A stretch of DNA of 64,000 bases. Source: Bufo bufo. Lineage: Eukaryota; Chordata; Amphibia; Anura; Bufonidae. The position numbers and the translations under genes were made by a program. Below the pieces are notes generated by a model that worked only from the letters and a program-made list of their open reading frames with translations, did not search any database and was not told the origin of the DNA. The stretch is taken from the NCBI RefSeq assembly GCF_905171765.1, contig NC_053390.1, forward strand, positions 586,546,471-586,610,470, in the 5' to 3' direction. This document shows, piece by piece, positions 44,055 to 55,380 of this stretch (the stretch's first letter is position 1; each line of letters begins with the position of its first letter).

Positions 44055-44828
44055 TAAGCTTGCATTCATGGACAGTGACTGGTCGTACAACGTCTCTTTA
44101 GCCCCATCAATCCCTATATGAGAGACGAACGTGTTAGGTGACGTGTTGTGGGGTGTAAGAGGTCCACAAAAAAAATTCTTAATAAAGCCCTTAGTGTACA
44201 GGTGAGGAACAACTCAATCATTAGAGATCCTCCAAATAAAAAAAATATCATGCCGATATCATGATACAGTATCATGATACAAAGCTGGAATCAACAGCTT
44301 TGTGTGGTAGGACACAGTCATAAAAAATAAAAATTAAATAATGAAAAATAAGAAAACAAATCAGAAAAGGTAAAATTTGTTCCAATGTCTGAAAAAAATA
44401 AAATTAGCTCCACAACCCATCCCAAAAGGATTCCTTCCTGGAAAGCCCACAAACTGAACAGAAAATGAGAATAAATCGACTTCCTGAAAAGACCCCCCAC
44501 CCACCCTTTTTGGTATTGAATAAAATTAATAATTACCAACCATATGGTATGTCTCAAAACAGGGGTAACTGCAGAGGCCTGGTTGTGATGTGCAACTGGG
44601 GCAGTACAATGTTTGCTACACACCCGGCATCGTTTCTGAGGATATGCCTTGCTGGCAGTGGCAGGGACTGGGTGAGGGAATTGGCGATCTGAAAGCCTTC
44701 GAACATCCTCAGATTCAAAGGCTTGCCCAGGTGCAGGGGACTCAAACAGGAGACTCTTAACCACCTTCTCCTGGAACTCGAGGAAGTTGAGGGTTCTTTG
44801 GGCCTTTTTAAATAAAACAAAACTCTTA

Positions 44829-46327
44829 GGCCTCTTTCACACGGGCGTTGCGGGAAAATGTGCGGGTGCGTTACGGGCGAGTGCAAAACATTGTAATACG
44901 TTTTGCACTCGCGTGTGAAAAATCGCGCATGTTTGGTACCCAAACTTCTTCACAGAAGTTCGGGCTTGGGATCGGTGTTCTGTAGATTGCTATTATTTTC
45001 CCTTATAAGGCTACTTTCACACCTGTGTTCGGGTGTCCGCTCGTGAGCTCCGTTTGAAGGCTCTCACAAGCGGCCCCGAACGCAGCCGTCCGGCCCTAAT
45101 GCATTCTCAGTGGAGGCGGATCCGCTCAGAATGCATCAGTCTGCCAGCGTTCAGCCTCCGCTCCGCTCAGTGAGCGGACACCTGAACGCTGCTTGCAGCG
45201 TTCGGGTGTCCGCCTGGCCGTGCGGAGGCAAGCGGATCCGTCCAGACTTACAATGTAAGTCAATGGGGACGGATCCGTTTGAAGATGACACCATATGGCT
45301 CAATCTTCAAGCGGATCCGTCCAGACTTACAATGTAAGTCAATGAGGACGGATCCGTTTGAAGATGACACCATATGGCTCAATCTTCAAGCGGATCCGTC
45401 CCCCATTGACTTTCAATGTAAAGTCTGCAGACGGATCCGTTCTGAACGGATACAAACGTCTGCATTATAGGAGCGGATCCGTCTGATGAAACATCAGACG
45501 GACCCGCTCCGAACGCTAGTGTGAAAGTAGCCTAACCATGTTATAAGGGAAAATAATACATTCTGAATACAGAATGCATACTAAAATAGCGCTGGAGGGG
45601 TTAAAAAAAAATATAAAAAAATTTAACTCACCTTAGTCCACTTGCTGGCGCTGCCGGCATCTTCTTCTGTCTCCTTCTTTGCTGAACAGGACCTTTGGTG
45701 AGCATTCATTCCAGGACGTGTGGTGACGTCACTCCGGTCATCACATGATCCATTACATGACCCATCACCATGGTAAAAGATCATGTGATGGATCATGTGA
45801 TGACCGGAGTGACGTCACCACAGGTCCTGGAATGAATGCTCACCACAGGTCCTGTTCAGCAAAGAAGGAGACAGACGAGATGCCGGCAGCGCCAGCAAGT
45901 GGATTAAGGCGAGTTAAATTATATATTATTTTTTTAACCCCTCCAGCGCTATTTTACTATGCATTCTGTATTCAGAATGTATTATTTTCCCTTATAACCA
46001 TGTTGATAAGGGAAAATAATAATGATCGGGTCTCCATCCCGATCGTCTCCTAGCAACCGTGCGTGAAAATCGCACCGCATCAGCACTTGCTTGCGGATGC
46101 TTGCGATATTCACGCAACCCCATTCACTTCTATGGGGCCTGCGTTGCGTGAAAAACGCAGAATATAGAGCATGCTGCGATTTTCACGCAACGCACAAGTG
46201 ATGCGTGAAAATCACCGCTCATGTGCACAGCCCCATAGAAATGAATGGGTCGGTATTCAGTGCGGGTGCAATGCGTTCAACTCACGCATTGCATCCGCGT
46301 GGAAATCTCGCCCGTGTGAAAGGGGCC
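44829..46327. mobile_element. Harbinger-type MITE, family B copy 2
   Basis: The ends GGCCTCTTTCACACGGGCG and CGCCCGTGTGAAAGGGGCC (inner base changes) are flanked by TTA at 44826-44828 and 46328-46330. Removing it rejoins the piggyBac reading frame exactly (IATYK-SFVLF). It contains inverted pairs near GATCATGTGATG and a nested family A MITE. Confidence 0.85.
45009..45532. mobile_element. Harbinger-type MITE, family A, 524 bp, nested
   Basis: The ends GGCTACTTTCACACCTG and the inverse CTAGTGTGAAAGTAGCC are flanked by TAA at 45006-45008 and 45533-45535. Removing it restores CCCTTATAACCATGTTATAA of the host MITE. Several GGATCCGT blocks are tandemly arranged inside. No coding content. Confidence 0.85.
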
Positions 46328-47625
46328 TTATAGGTAGCAATCTGAATGAGGTAGATTGCTACCTTTTTATACCAGGCCCTGTTTTTTCACTTCACCAGGT
46401 AGGGTTGAAGAGCCTGTTCTGAGAGGTCTACACCTCCCATAAATTTAGTACAATCTGTCACACAGACCGGTTTGTATTTGTCAGCAGTAGCCCCCCTCTC
46501 ACTAACTGCTACTGTGGTGTCTGCGTGCACGGTGGTCAGCATGTAGACATCCTTCCTGTCCTTCCACTTCACTGCAAGCAGCTGGTCACTTGCAAGGGCG
46601 AAGGATGTTCCTCTCTCCAAACGCTTGGACACCAGCGGCTGTGGGTATTCCAATCTATTTTTACGGACTATCCCACAAGCCCCTGTGTTTACAGCATGGA
46701 GGGATTTAAAAAGGGGCATGCTGGTATAAAAATAATCAGTGTACACATGGCACCCTTTGTGTAGGAATGGCGCCAATAGATCCCACACAATTGTTCCCGA
46801 TGTCCCAATATTTTTGGGGTATCCCGGGGGGTTAAGTTGGGAGTCTGTGCCCTCATATACAGACAGACCGCAGGTGTAGCCGGTTGTGCTCTCGCACACC
46901 TTATATAATTTTAACACATATCTGGCACGCTTGGAAAGAATAAACTGACGGAAAGAAAGGCGGCCTTTAAAACTAAAAAGGGATTCATCGACGGATAGAT
47001 TTTTATCAGGTGTATATAATTTTAAGAATAAATCCCTAAGGAGGGAAATAAGGGGTCTCAAATTATTTAGGCGGTCGTAGGCTGGGTCAGTTTTGGGGGG
47101 GACTTGGGAATTGTCAGAAAAATGCATAAACCGCATTAGGGCTTCATAGCGGTTTCGGGACATAACTGCTGCAAACACAGGGGTTGAGTTGACAGTACTC
47201 GCAGCCCAAAAGGACAGATGGCTTTTTTTACAATGCCCATGTCCAGGGTAAGCCCCACATTTTTTTTCCTTTTAGGGACACTTGTGGGGGTCCACTGTCT
47301 GATATAAATAGACGTGGGCTTTTGTACAGCAAATTGTGTGGCGCAAAGATTAGTCTAATGCACAATTAATTCCAGGGCTTTATCGTCCACAAATAAATGA
47401 AAAAAATCACAAGGGGTAAAATTGGTGACGTCCACATTAATTTGGGGAGTAGATAAAAATTGGGGTAGTTGGGGGAAAATGATGAAGCAGGAACCCACGT
47501 AGAGTTCCCGCTATTGGAAAATATTTCCACCTCTGAAGTGGTGTCGGTTTCAGAGCATGGAAATTCATATGCCTGCTCTGCACTATATAATCTTTGCGCC
47601 ATTTTTTTATAGAAAGAAAAAAAAA

Positions 47626-47629
<4 letters not shown>

Positions 47630-47669
<40 letters not shown>

Positions 47670-48090
47670 ATATCCCTATATCCCACCCTAAAAATTTTAA
47701 ATAAATGTTTGCTAGCGTCAATAGCGGTGCATCCACTGACCGACAATTATGGACAGACCCTAACAGATGCCCACTGACAAACTAACAGATGGACAGTGAC
47801 AGATGGCTTCTGACCGCCAGTGACAGACGAACAGCAACAGATGGCCTCTGACCGCCAGTAACAGACAGACACCCTGACCGTCCCTAATAGACGCCTAATG
47901 AAGGACGCCCACTGACCGACTATAACAGGCACTAAGTGAAAGACGCCCACTACACGCTAGTTATGGACGGACAGTTTATACAGTAAATCGCACAGCCAGG
48001 ACAGAAGTCTGATCTCTCTCTCCTCACAGAACAACTGCGCTGAGGGGAGAGAGAAGCACAGCCTCTGTCCTGGCTGTGTTACTAAATATA
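47630..48090. repeat. TA microsatellite, short tandem repeats and inverted repeat
   Basis: (TA)n lies at about 47632-47666. Irregular repeats of ACAGATGGC, CTGACCGCCAGT and GACAGAC run from 47740 to 47950. An inverted pair, CACAGCCAGGACAGAAG with CTCTGTCCTGGCTGTG, spans 47990-48083. All belong to the 5' non-coding part of the piggyBac. Confidence 0.65.
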
Positions 48091-48392
48091 ATGGATGTGA
48101 TCTTCATGATAAGGTTATCATGGAGACCACATGATCACGGATCAATAGTAATGCTCCCTGATAGTTACTGTGCTGAAGGCAGATCTTCAGCACAGTAACC
48201 AGTGCACATGTCTGCGCCATTTTGTTTGTTGTTTTTTTTTTTTTTATTGGTAGGGTCTCCTGCCCTTTATTAAACTTTTTAAGAACTTAATTAGGGGCCA
48301 TATGGCGCCGATCGGGGGGCTGGGGGACCAGATCGGGGCGTCCTTCAATACACTCTCTCCTCTTCTGAAAAGAGAGGACTCTTGCGGGGGCG
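48091..48392 (-). other. piggyBac 5' non-coding region
   Basis: It contains an inverted ATGATCACGG-type segment, a poly-T run and GC-rich DNA, with no gene. The last 8 bp (48385-48392, CGGGGGCG) are the left target duplication of the hAT element. Confidence 0.4.
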
Positions 48393-49029
48393 CAGTGGCG
48401 TACCTACCATATAGGCAGACCACGCAGCTGCTATGGGGCCCGTGAGGAAGAGGGGCCCGCAGTGGAGGAAAGGCCCCGCCCCCTCATTTCTCCTGTCTAT
48501 CGTTCTAAAGCTAAAGGACCTTTGATGATGTCATCACAGGTCCTGTAAGGGAACTGCACAGTGTAAAGTGTAGTTCCCAGGTTAGAACAGTGCATCTGCC
48601 AGGACCTGTGATTACATCATCTTCAGCGTCACAGGTCCTGCAGGATCTAGCAAAGGAACTGCACCAATTATGGTGTAGTTCCTAGGTTTGAAAGGTACAT
48701 CTGCCAGGACCTGTGATGACATCATCACAGGTCCTTCAACCCCTAACAGCAAGTATTAGAAGTTCACAATCAGCTCTGCATTGATCCATACAGACTGGAA
48801 TGGAGTGGTAGGAGGTCCTCCACTTTTCATAATTTACCCCCCCTCCCCCCATGCCCTGTTTTACTCATTGCTCACTCATGTATAATACTTCAGACAGTTA
48901 CAGTGACCACTACCTCATGTATCTCACACACACAGTGACCATAATGCATAACTGACCACATATTTCTGTAAACACTGCATCTACAGTATTATACCTTGTA
49001 TGTCTCACATCAATACACTGCTCTGTGTG

Positions 49030-49069
<40 letters not shown>

Positions 49070-50230
49070 TGCATATATTACACAGTATTAGAGATGCAAT
49101 ATGTACAGATACTGTATATAGTATATACAGCAGTGTACTGATATGTGAGGTACGAGGTATAATAGATGCAGTGTGCACAGATATATAGTATATACAGCAG
49201 TGTACTGATATGTGAGATACGAGGTATAATATATGCAGTGTGTATAGATATATAGTATATACAGCAGTGTACTTATATGTTAGGTACAAGGTATATTAGA
49301 TGAAGTGTGTACAGGTATATTGTATATACAGCAGTGGATTGATATGTGAGGTACGAGGTATAATAGATGCAGTGTGTACAGATATATAGTATATACAGCA
49401 GTGTACTTATATGTTAGGTACGAGGTATAATAGATGAAGTGTGTACAGGTATATTGTATATACAGCAGTGGATTGATATGTGAGATACGAGGTATAATAT
49501 ATGCAGTGTGTATAGATATATAGTATATACAGCAGTGTACTGATATATGAGGTACGAGGTATAATAGATAGTGTGTACAGATATATAGTATATACAGCAG
49601 TGTACTGATATGTGAGGTACGAGGTATAATAGATGCAGTGTGTACAGATATATAGTATATACAGCAGTGTACTTATATGTTAGGTACGAGGTATAATAGA
49701 TGAAGTGTGTACAGGTATATTGTATATACAGCAGTGGATTGATATGTGAGGTACGAGCTGTAATTTATACCTCATACCTCACATGTCAGTAGCTGCTATA
49801 TATACACAATATATCTGTACACACTGCATCTATTATACCTCGTACCTCACATATTACACTACTGTATATACTATATATCTGTACAGACTGCATATAATAT
49901 ACCCTGTACTGCACATATCAATACACTGCTGTATATACTATATACCTGTACACACTGCATATATTATACCATGTTCCTCACATATCAGTACACTGCTGTA
50001 TACACTATACATCTGTACACACTGCATCTATTATACCTCTTTTGTCTGCCAGGCCTGTTTTGTAATCCCAATCCGGCCCTGATGCATAAATTATAAAACG
50101 CAGCAGCAAACATAGTTCATGGAACAAAGAGAGAGGCCTGGAATGGGTAGTGGGAGGGGCTATAAAAGGGGAATGGGGGCCCAATTTAGATTTTTGCTAT
50201 GGGGCCCAGTGCTTTCTATGTACGCCCCTG
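48393..50230. mobile_element. hAT-type element with perfect 8-bp TSD, 1838 bp
   Basis: The left end CAGTGGCGTACCTA and the inverse of the right end TATGTACGCCCCTG give a CAGNGGCGTAC terminal repeat. CTATGGGGCCC lies subterminally at both ends. CGGGGGCG is duplicated exactly at 48385-48392 and 50231-50238. The interior has repeated AGGACCTGTGATGACATCAT blocks (48500-48740) and a long ~67-bp tandem array. No transposase is recognised. Confidence 0.85.
49060..50035. repeat. ~67-bp tandem repeats, partly inverted, in hAT element
   Basis: Units with TGATATGTGAGGTACGAGG, TATAATAGATGCAGTGTGTA and ATATAGTATATACAGCAGTG repeat from about 49070 to 49760. From about 49770 the same unit appears in inverse (CCTCGTACCTCACATAT), so the array ends in a fold-back. 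The open frames at 49005-49289 minus and 49783-50082 plus are mirror artefacts. Confidence 0.82.
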
Positions 50231-50238
50231 CGGGGGCG

Positions 50239-50608
50239 GCTGGCATATAGTTTGCTCATGCGCCGGGCCGCTGCTGCGATCTTTGTTGAGGTACTGGGGG
50301 GTGGGGTGAGGATTGGGACCCAGCTTTCCCTTATGGGCAAGCTGGGGAACCCGATCCTTGCACCGGAGACTTTCTCCCTCCTCTCTGACATGAGAGGAGA
50401 GAGAAAGTTTACTGCCAGCAGCTCTGCTTGTCATGGTCTCTGATCACTGCCCCCAGCCCTCAGCTACCTCCGGTAGCTGCGGGCAGGGAGCTCCTGCGCT
50501 TTTTTGTAGCACTAGCTTGGGCTGAAGTGCCGCCGTAAAAAGGTGGCACTCCAGCCCAAGGCCCCTTAGTGACCGCCGTAAAAACACGTATGGGTGGTCA
50601 CTAAGGGG
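50239..50608 (-). other. piggyBac left-terminal region (minus orientation)
   Basis: GC-rich sequence with an inverted pair, CTTTCTCCCTCCTCTCT and GAGAGGAGAGAGAAAG, ending in the terminal repeat GGTCACTAAGGGG before TTAA. No gene. Confidence 0.6.
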
Positions 50609-51095
50609 TTAAAGCAAAGAAGTGGAATATTCTTGAATGGCCAAGTCAGTCACCTGATCTGAACCTAATAGAGCATTTCACTTGTTAAAGACTAAACTTC
50701 AGAGAGAAATATCCACAAACAAACAGCAAATGAAAACCGCTGCAGTAAAGGCCTGGCAGAGCATTAAGAAGGAGGAAACTCAGCGTCTGGTGATGACCGT
50801 GAGTTCAAGACTTCAGGCAGTCATTGCCAACAAAGTATTAGAAATGAATATTTTATTTACAATTATTTAATTAGTACAATTACTTTGAGCCCCTGAAATG
50901 AAGGGATTGAGTTTAAAAAATGCTTTAGTTCCTCACATTTTTGTGCAATCATTTTGTTCAACCCACTGAATTAAAGCTGAAAGTCTGAACTTCAACTGCA
51001 TCTGAATAGTTTTGTTCAAAATCCATTGTGGTAATGTACAGAACAAAAACTAGAAAAATGTTGTCTCTGTCCAAATATATATGGACCTAACTGTA

Positions 51096-52275
51096 GATAG
51101 ACACTGCACAGTACCACTTCTCCTGTCCTGTATACTGGGGGTAATCAGTATCTGCTCTTATTCTCTATATATGGACACTGCACAGTACCACTTCCCATGT
51201 TCTGTATATATGGACACTGCACAGTACTACTTCCCATGTTCTGTATATATGGACACTGCACAGTACCACTTCCCATGTTCTGTATATATAGGCACTGCAC
51301 AGTACTACCTCCCATGTTCTGTATATATGGACACTGTACAGTACTACCTCCCATGTTCTGTATATATGGACACTGCACAGTACCACTTCCCATGTTCTGT
51401 ATATATGGACACTGCACAGTACTACTTCCCATGTTCTGTATATATGGCCACTGCACAGTACTACTTCCCATGTTCTGTATATATGGCCACTGCACAGTAC
51501 TACTTCCCATGTTCTGTATATATGGACACTGCACAGTACTACCTCCCATGTTCCGTATATATGGACACTGCACAGTACTACCTCCCATGTTCCGTATATA
51601 TGGACACTGCACAGTACTACCTCCCATGTTCCGTATATATGGACACTGCACAGTACTACCTCCCATGTTCCGTATATATGGACACTGCACAGTACTACCT
51701 CCCATGTTCCGTATATATGGACACTGCACAGTACTACCTCCCATGTTCCGTATATATGGACACTGCACAGTACTACCTCCCATGTTCTGTATATATGGAC
51801 ACTGCACAGTACTACCTCCCATGTTCTGTATATATGGACACTGCACAGTACTACCTCCCATGTTCTGTATATATGGACACTGCACAGTACTACCTCCCAT
51901 GTTCTGTATATATGGACACTGCACAGTACTACCTCCCATGTTCTGTATATATGGACACTGCACAGTACTACTTCCCATGTTCTGTATATATGGACACTGC
52001 ACAGTACTACCTCCCATGTTCTGTATATATGGGCACTGCACAGTACTACCTCCCATGTTCTGTATATATGGACACTGCACAGTACTACTTCCCATGTTCT
52101 GTATATATGGACACTGCACAGTACTACCTCCCATGTTCTGTATATATGGGCACTGCACAGTACTACTTCCCATGTTCTGTATATATGGACACTGCACAGT
52201 ACTACCTCCCATGTTCTGTATATATGGGCACTGCACAGTAATACTTCCCATGTTCTGTATATATGAACACTGTCT
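51096..52275. repeat. 39-bp minisatellite (~28 copies), third array segment
   Basis: The unit is ATGGACACTGCACAGTACTA then CCTCCCATGTTCTGTATAT. It equals the 72-bp unit of 36450-38862 with the central GCTGGGTATAATTCTCAGTA part removed. A transitional full-length unit survives at 51096-51165. A block of seven units carries TTCCGTATAT (51551-51770). The 369-386-aa frames on both strands are artefacts. Confidence 0.93.
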
Positions 52276-52603
52276 GGGTCGTGGCACCAATAAGAGGCCT
52301 AATTAAGGGCAGAGCGGTGATTAGCAGTGATGAGAGAACTTGTGTTTACCAGTTCGGCGTACAAGGTTCGAGTTATCTAATAATCCCGCTATGGACTCCG
52401 CTACCACGGATCATAACGGGATTCTATGTTGTAATTACATCTGCTCCCCATTGTGATGCTGACGGTGAGCAGGAAAACAAAGAAGGGAAGGCCTTCTCTT
52501 CAACCAGCTGATCAGTGGGGGTGTCGGACCCCGCCAATCTGATACTGATGACCTATCCTGAGGATAAGTCATCAATATAAAAATCCCGGAAAACCCCTTT
52601 AAG
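52276..52603. mobile_element. MITE family I fragment
   Basis: The right end is GGAAAACCCCT just before TTAA (52604-52607 region). AACCAGCTGATCAGTGGGGG and GATGACCTATCCTGAGGATA match 34018-34448. The left end is not defined. Confidence 0.55.
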
Positions 52604-53089
52604 TAGTTTATCTAATACAATAACATGGCACCAACATGTAGGGTGGGGTATCTTGTGCGGTAGAAATAAATCTCACAATGCAAGGCTGGCTGCTATAGGA
52701 GACCTGGGTAAAGCAGACGTTCCTGACCTGTTCCAGTCTGTGAGCCACGTTTCAGTAATATTAGGAAGTACCTCTGGCACCGCTAGGGTATGTATGTGCC
52801 CAAGAGCGATATGTGGCTGCCGATGACTGCGACATGAATGGGGCAGCTTGTAATTACACCTGCTCACCACTGCGATGTCAACGGCGAGCAGGCAAACAGT
52901 GAAAGGAAAGCAGCGCTTGAACAGAGGGCGGCCTTCTCTTCAACCAGCTGATCGGAGGTGTCGGACCCCCGCCGATCTGATATTGATGACCTATCCCCAG
53001 ACAACCAACACGCTGTCAGGACCTCAGGACAGGTGAGGATGACCCTCCCCCCGTCAGAGGCTTAGCTAGGCTTTCCTTCACATGGGCAA
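52604..53089. other. Mixed sequence with a second family I fragment
   Basis: 52850-53005 (TGTAATTACACCTGCTCACC, AACCAGCTGATCGGAGG, TTGATGACCTATCC) repeats the right half of family I. The rest is unclassified. Confidence 0.45.
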
Positions 53090-53410
53090 AGATTTAGCTC
53101 TCTGCCTTGGGCCTAAAGCACACGACTGTGTCAAACCGCGGATCGGCAAAATATGGATGTGGTCTGTGTGCCGTCTGCAATGTTTTTACGGACCCATTGA
53201 CTTCAATGGGTCATTAGTCCGCATTTTGCAGATGTATTTATCTGTTCGCAGATTGGACATACGGATGTGCTGTCCGCCTCCAAAAAGATGTCCTACACTT
53301 GGCTGCAAAATGCGGACCGTGGACTGATTGAAGTCAAAGGCTTCACAAAAAAACGGAAGCAACACAGATGCCATCGGAATTTTTCGGACCGTAAAATACA
53401 TATGGTCGTG
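53090..53410. mobile_element. MITE remnant, family E/F type
   Basis: AAAGCACACGACTGTG near the left and TATGGTCGTGAGC near the right are degenerate inverted ends. GGACCCATTGACTTCAATGG and TCCGCATTTTGCAG are typical of the F family interior. It is decayed. Confidence 0.45.
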
Positions 53411-54228
53411 AGCATCGAAACACAGTGGATAAAAGTGGTCATAAATCTTAGACAGCTGTCAGCCAAGGAAAACCCGATGGTTGGCCGACAGCCATTCTTC
53501 ACTCTAACCATACAGATCTCTGGTGGCACCTTATCTCTCTTGAGAAAGGATTGGGCATGCTGACATCCAACATGCCTGATCCTTTCTTCCATTAGGACAC
53601 CCTGATACACATTAGACAGTACATTTATCTTCTGCATTGTTAGTACCACTCCACCACCCCTGTATCTGGGGCACAGGAGTCTGACCAGCCTTTATACACA
53701 GGGTACTTTTTATTACAATGATGAAACTGGGACATTAAATTAGTCGAGGTTTTTTGAAATGATTACTTGGGGTGCCAATTCTAAACGGGGTGACTACATG
53801 AAATGCCTCAAACCAGTCTATAGAAGGTAAAGTGAGGACACTGGCACCATCAGTAGTTGGCTCTCCTTACCATGCTTCCCACGGGTGATATCCACATACT
53901 GGCAGAGTCGGGGGTGGACAATGGTCTTGAGAATTTGGAATCGCCCAAGGATTTTGATAGAGTTTGGAGTGAGAGGGAGACCATTACTTCCACATACGTC
54001 GTGAGGGAGAGCTGAAGCAAAAAACGTGAAAGCTCCTAGTCCTGCATCCCTTAGAGAAGCCATCATGGGGGGCTGCCCGAGAAATTAACTGCAAACACAA
54101 CACACACTGTAGATTAGAAGAACATACATTATGGTCGCCATTGCTGCATGCACATACCGACGCCACACACTGAGGAGGGCATGGATTTTACATGTGATAA
54201 AGGAGTTGTCACTGCATAAATATGTCTG
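53411..54228. other. Unclassified sequence
   Basis: No gene is supported. The frames at 53293-53649 and 53818-54066 minus have no recognised domain. Confidence 0.3.
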
Positions 54229-54231
54229 ATA

Positions 54232-54385
54232 GGCCTCATGCACACTACCGTTGTTTTTTTCCGTGTTTTTTTTACTTTCCTTCATGTCTGGTGATCCTCC
54301 AAAAATAAAGGAAGACACACGGAAACAGAACAACGGAACCCCATTTTGCGGAACGGAACACAACAACGGTCGTGTGCATGAGGCC
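54232..54385. mobile_element. MITE family E, 154 bp
   Basis: The ends GGCCTCATGCACACTACCG and CGGTCGTGTGCATGAGGCC are inverted repeats with one mismatch. GTTGTTTTTTTCCG is mirrored by CGGAACACAACAAC. Confidence 0.7.
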
Positions 54386-54467
54386 TTATTCTGAATATTC
54401 AGCTCCTCTCCGTGCTCCGGACCTGCGTAATGGCAGTCAATGGAAGCATCAGAAGGTGAAAACCTTT

Positions 54468-55136
54468 ATAAGGTAAAATAATAGCATTCTTAATACAGAA
54501 TGCTTAGTAAAATAGGGCTGGAGGGGTTAAAAATATAAAAATAAAAATTTAACTCACCTTAATCCACTTGTTCGCGCAGCCCGGCTTCTCTTCTTTCTTC
54601 AGGACCAGGGTAAAGGACCTTTGATGACATCACTGCACTCATCACATGAGCACAGTGACGTCACCACAGGTCCTTTTCCTCCTGCACAGCAAAGAAAAAG
54701 AAAGAAGAGAAGCCGGGCTGCGCGAACAAGGATGATGAGAGTTAAATTATTATCACTATTTTACTATGCATTCTGTATTTAGAATGCTATTATTTTCCCT
54801 TATAACCATGTTACAAGGTAAAATAATAAAGATCAGGTCCCCATCCCGATCGTCTCCTAGAAACCGTGCGTGAAAATCGCACCGCATCCGCACTTGCTTG
54901 CGGATGCTTGCGATTTTCACGCAGCCCCATTCACTTCTATGGGGCCTGCGTTGCGTGAAAAACACAGAATATAGAGCATGCTGCGATTTTCACACAACCC
55001 ACAAGTGATGCGTGAAAATCACAGCTCATCTGAACAGCCCCATAGAAATGAATGGGTCGGTATTCAGTGCGGGTGCAATGCGTTCAACTCACGCATTGCA
55101 CCCGCACGGAAATCTCGCCCCCGTGTGAAAGAGGCC
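54468..55136. mobile_element. Harbinger-type MITE, family B copy 3, left end lost
   Basis: From TATAAGGTAAAATAATAGC onward it follows 19430-19860 and 22977-23287, and it ends CCCCGTGTGAAAGAGGCC before TTA (55137-55139). The first ~250 bp, including the left terminal repeat, are missing. Confidence 0.75.
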
Positions 55137-55380
55137 TTACAGATATGACAGGTCTCACAGCTGAGACTTTGCTACAGTTGTGTCCAGTTTGGACAATCCT
55201 GTGAGAACAGAACATGACAGCAGCACAACTATTTCCTCTATCAGTCATCAGCCTGACGCTTCCGGGCAAACTCTCAGGACTAGGCCCTGTGGGTTTCCAG
55301 GCTCTGAATATAAAGGATGCTCCCATTCACTTTCAGCAAACATAGTTTTCGAAAATAATGAGAAATTAAAACACAAAGTA

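Larger units (their letters stand above)
44540..47602 (-). pseudogene. piggyBac transposase, split by a MITE
   Basis: The start is ATG at 47602 (M-A-Q-R-L-Y-S-A-E-Q-A-Y, an acidic N-terminus as in the family). Frameshifts and a stop near 47350 follow. A long open part (47178-46387) carries LSVDESLFSFKGR (first Asp), HVYTDYFYTSMPLF (second Asp) and FMGGVDLSEQ (third Asp) of the DDE_Tnp_1_7 domain. After LQPYLVK an in-frame TGA interrupts, then RAWYKKVAIYLIQIATYK reaches the MITE at 46327. Beyond the MITE, from 44828, the frame resumes SFVLFKKAQRTLNFLEFQ. It runs on to the C-terminal cysteine-rich zinc region with CRVCSK and a PGLC-PCF-type end near 44545. It is inactive; it is probably the source of the TTAA ends in the window. 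Confidence 0.85.
39972..50608 (-). mobile_element. piggyBac element, heavily interrupted
   Basis: The ends CCCCTTAGTGACC and GGTCACTAAGGGG are perfect inverted repeats, flanked by TTAA at 39968-39971 and 50609-50612. The minus strand carries a piggyBac transposase pseudogene (44540-47602). It contains, left to right, a DD37E Tc1/mariner, a LINE tail with hairpin, a MITE, a fold-back, a Harbinger-type MITE with another inside it, tandem repeats and a hAT element. Subterminal GACCCCATTTTGAAAACTAG blocks link it to the TTAA elements at 19848 and 27474. Confidence 0.85.
39202..50870 (+). pseudogene. Tc1 transposase, interrupted at TTAA and frameshifted
   Basis: It starts at ATG 39202 with an N-terminal helix-turn-helix domain (LRKQKKPI, STVWYILRK). 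The frame shifts near 39370. The second half (39384-39806) contains ILWTDETKINLY with the first catalytic Asp, then SSVKHGGGSVMAWAC. A further frameshift leads to QMDNDPKH, with the second Asp, near 39920. The piggyBac breaks the frame just after ATQEF. On the far side, from 50613, the sequence continues AKKWNILEWPSQSPDLN, with the catalytic Glu block (LIEH) near 50675, and an eroded C-terminus to 50870. Join and frame are exact across TTAA, which proves the insertion; the protein is not functional. Confidence 0.82.
38863..51093 (+). mobile_element. Tc1 element, split by a piggyBac
   Basis: The left end CAGTTAGGTCCATATATA and its inverse at the right (TATATATGGACCTAACTG) are flanked by TA at 38861-38862 and 51094-51095. 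The true Tc1 length is about 1.6 kb: 38863-39971 and 50613-51093. A piggyBac occupies TTAA at 39968. A second family member lies at 27298-29644. Confidence 0.88.

Noticed and set aside
49005..50082. Tyr-rich frames at both ends of the hAT interior
   Set aside because: They are the same ~67-bp AT-rich repeat read in opposite orientations.
51081..52306. Open frames of 369-386 aa on both strands
   Set aside because: They are produced by the 39-bp minisatellite, again a multiple of three.
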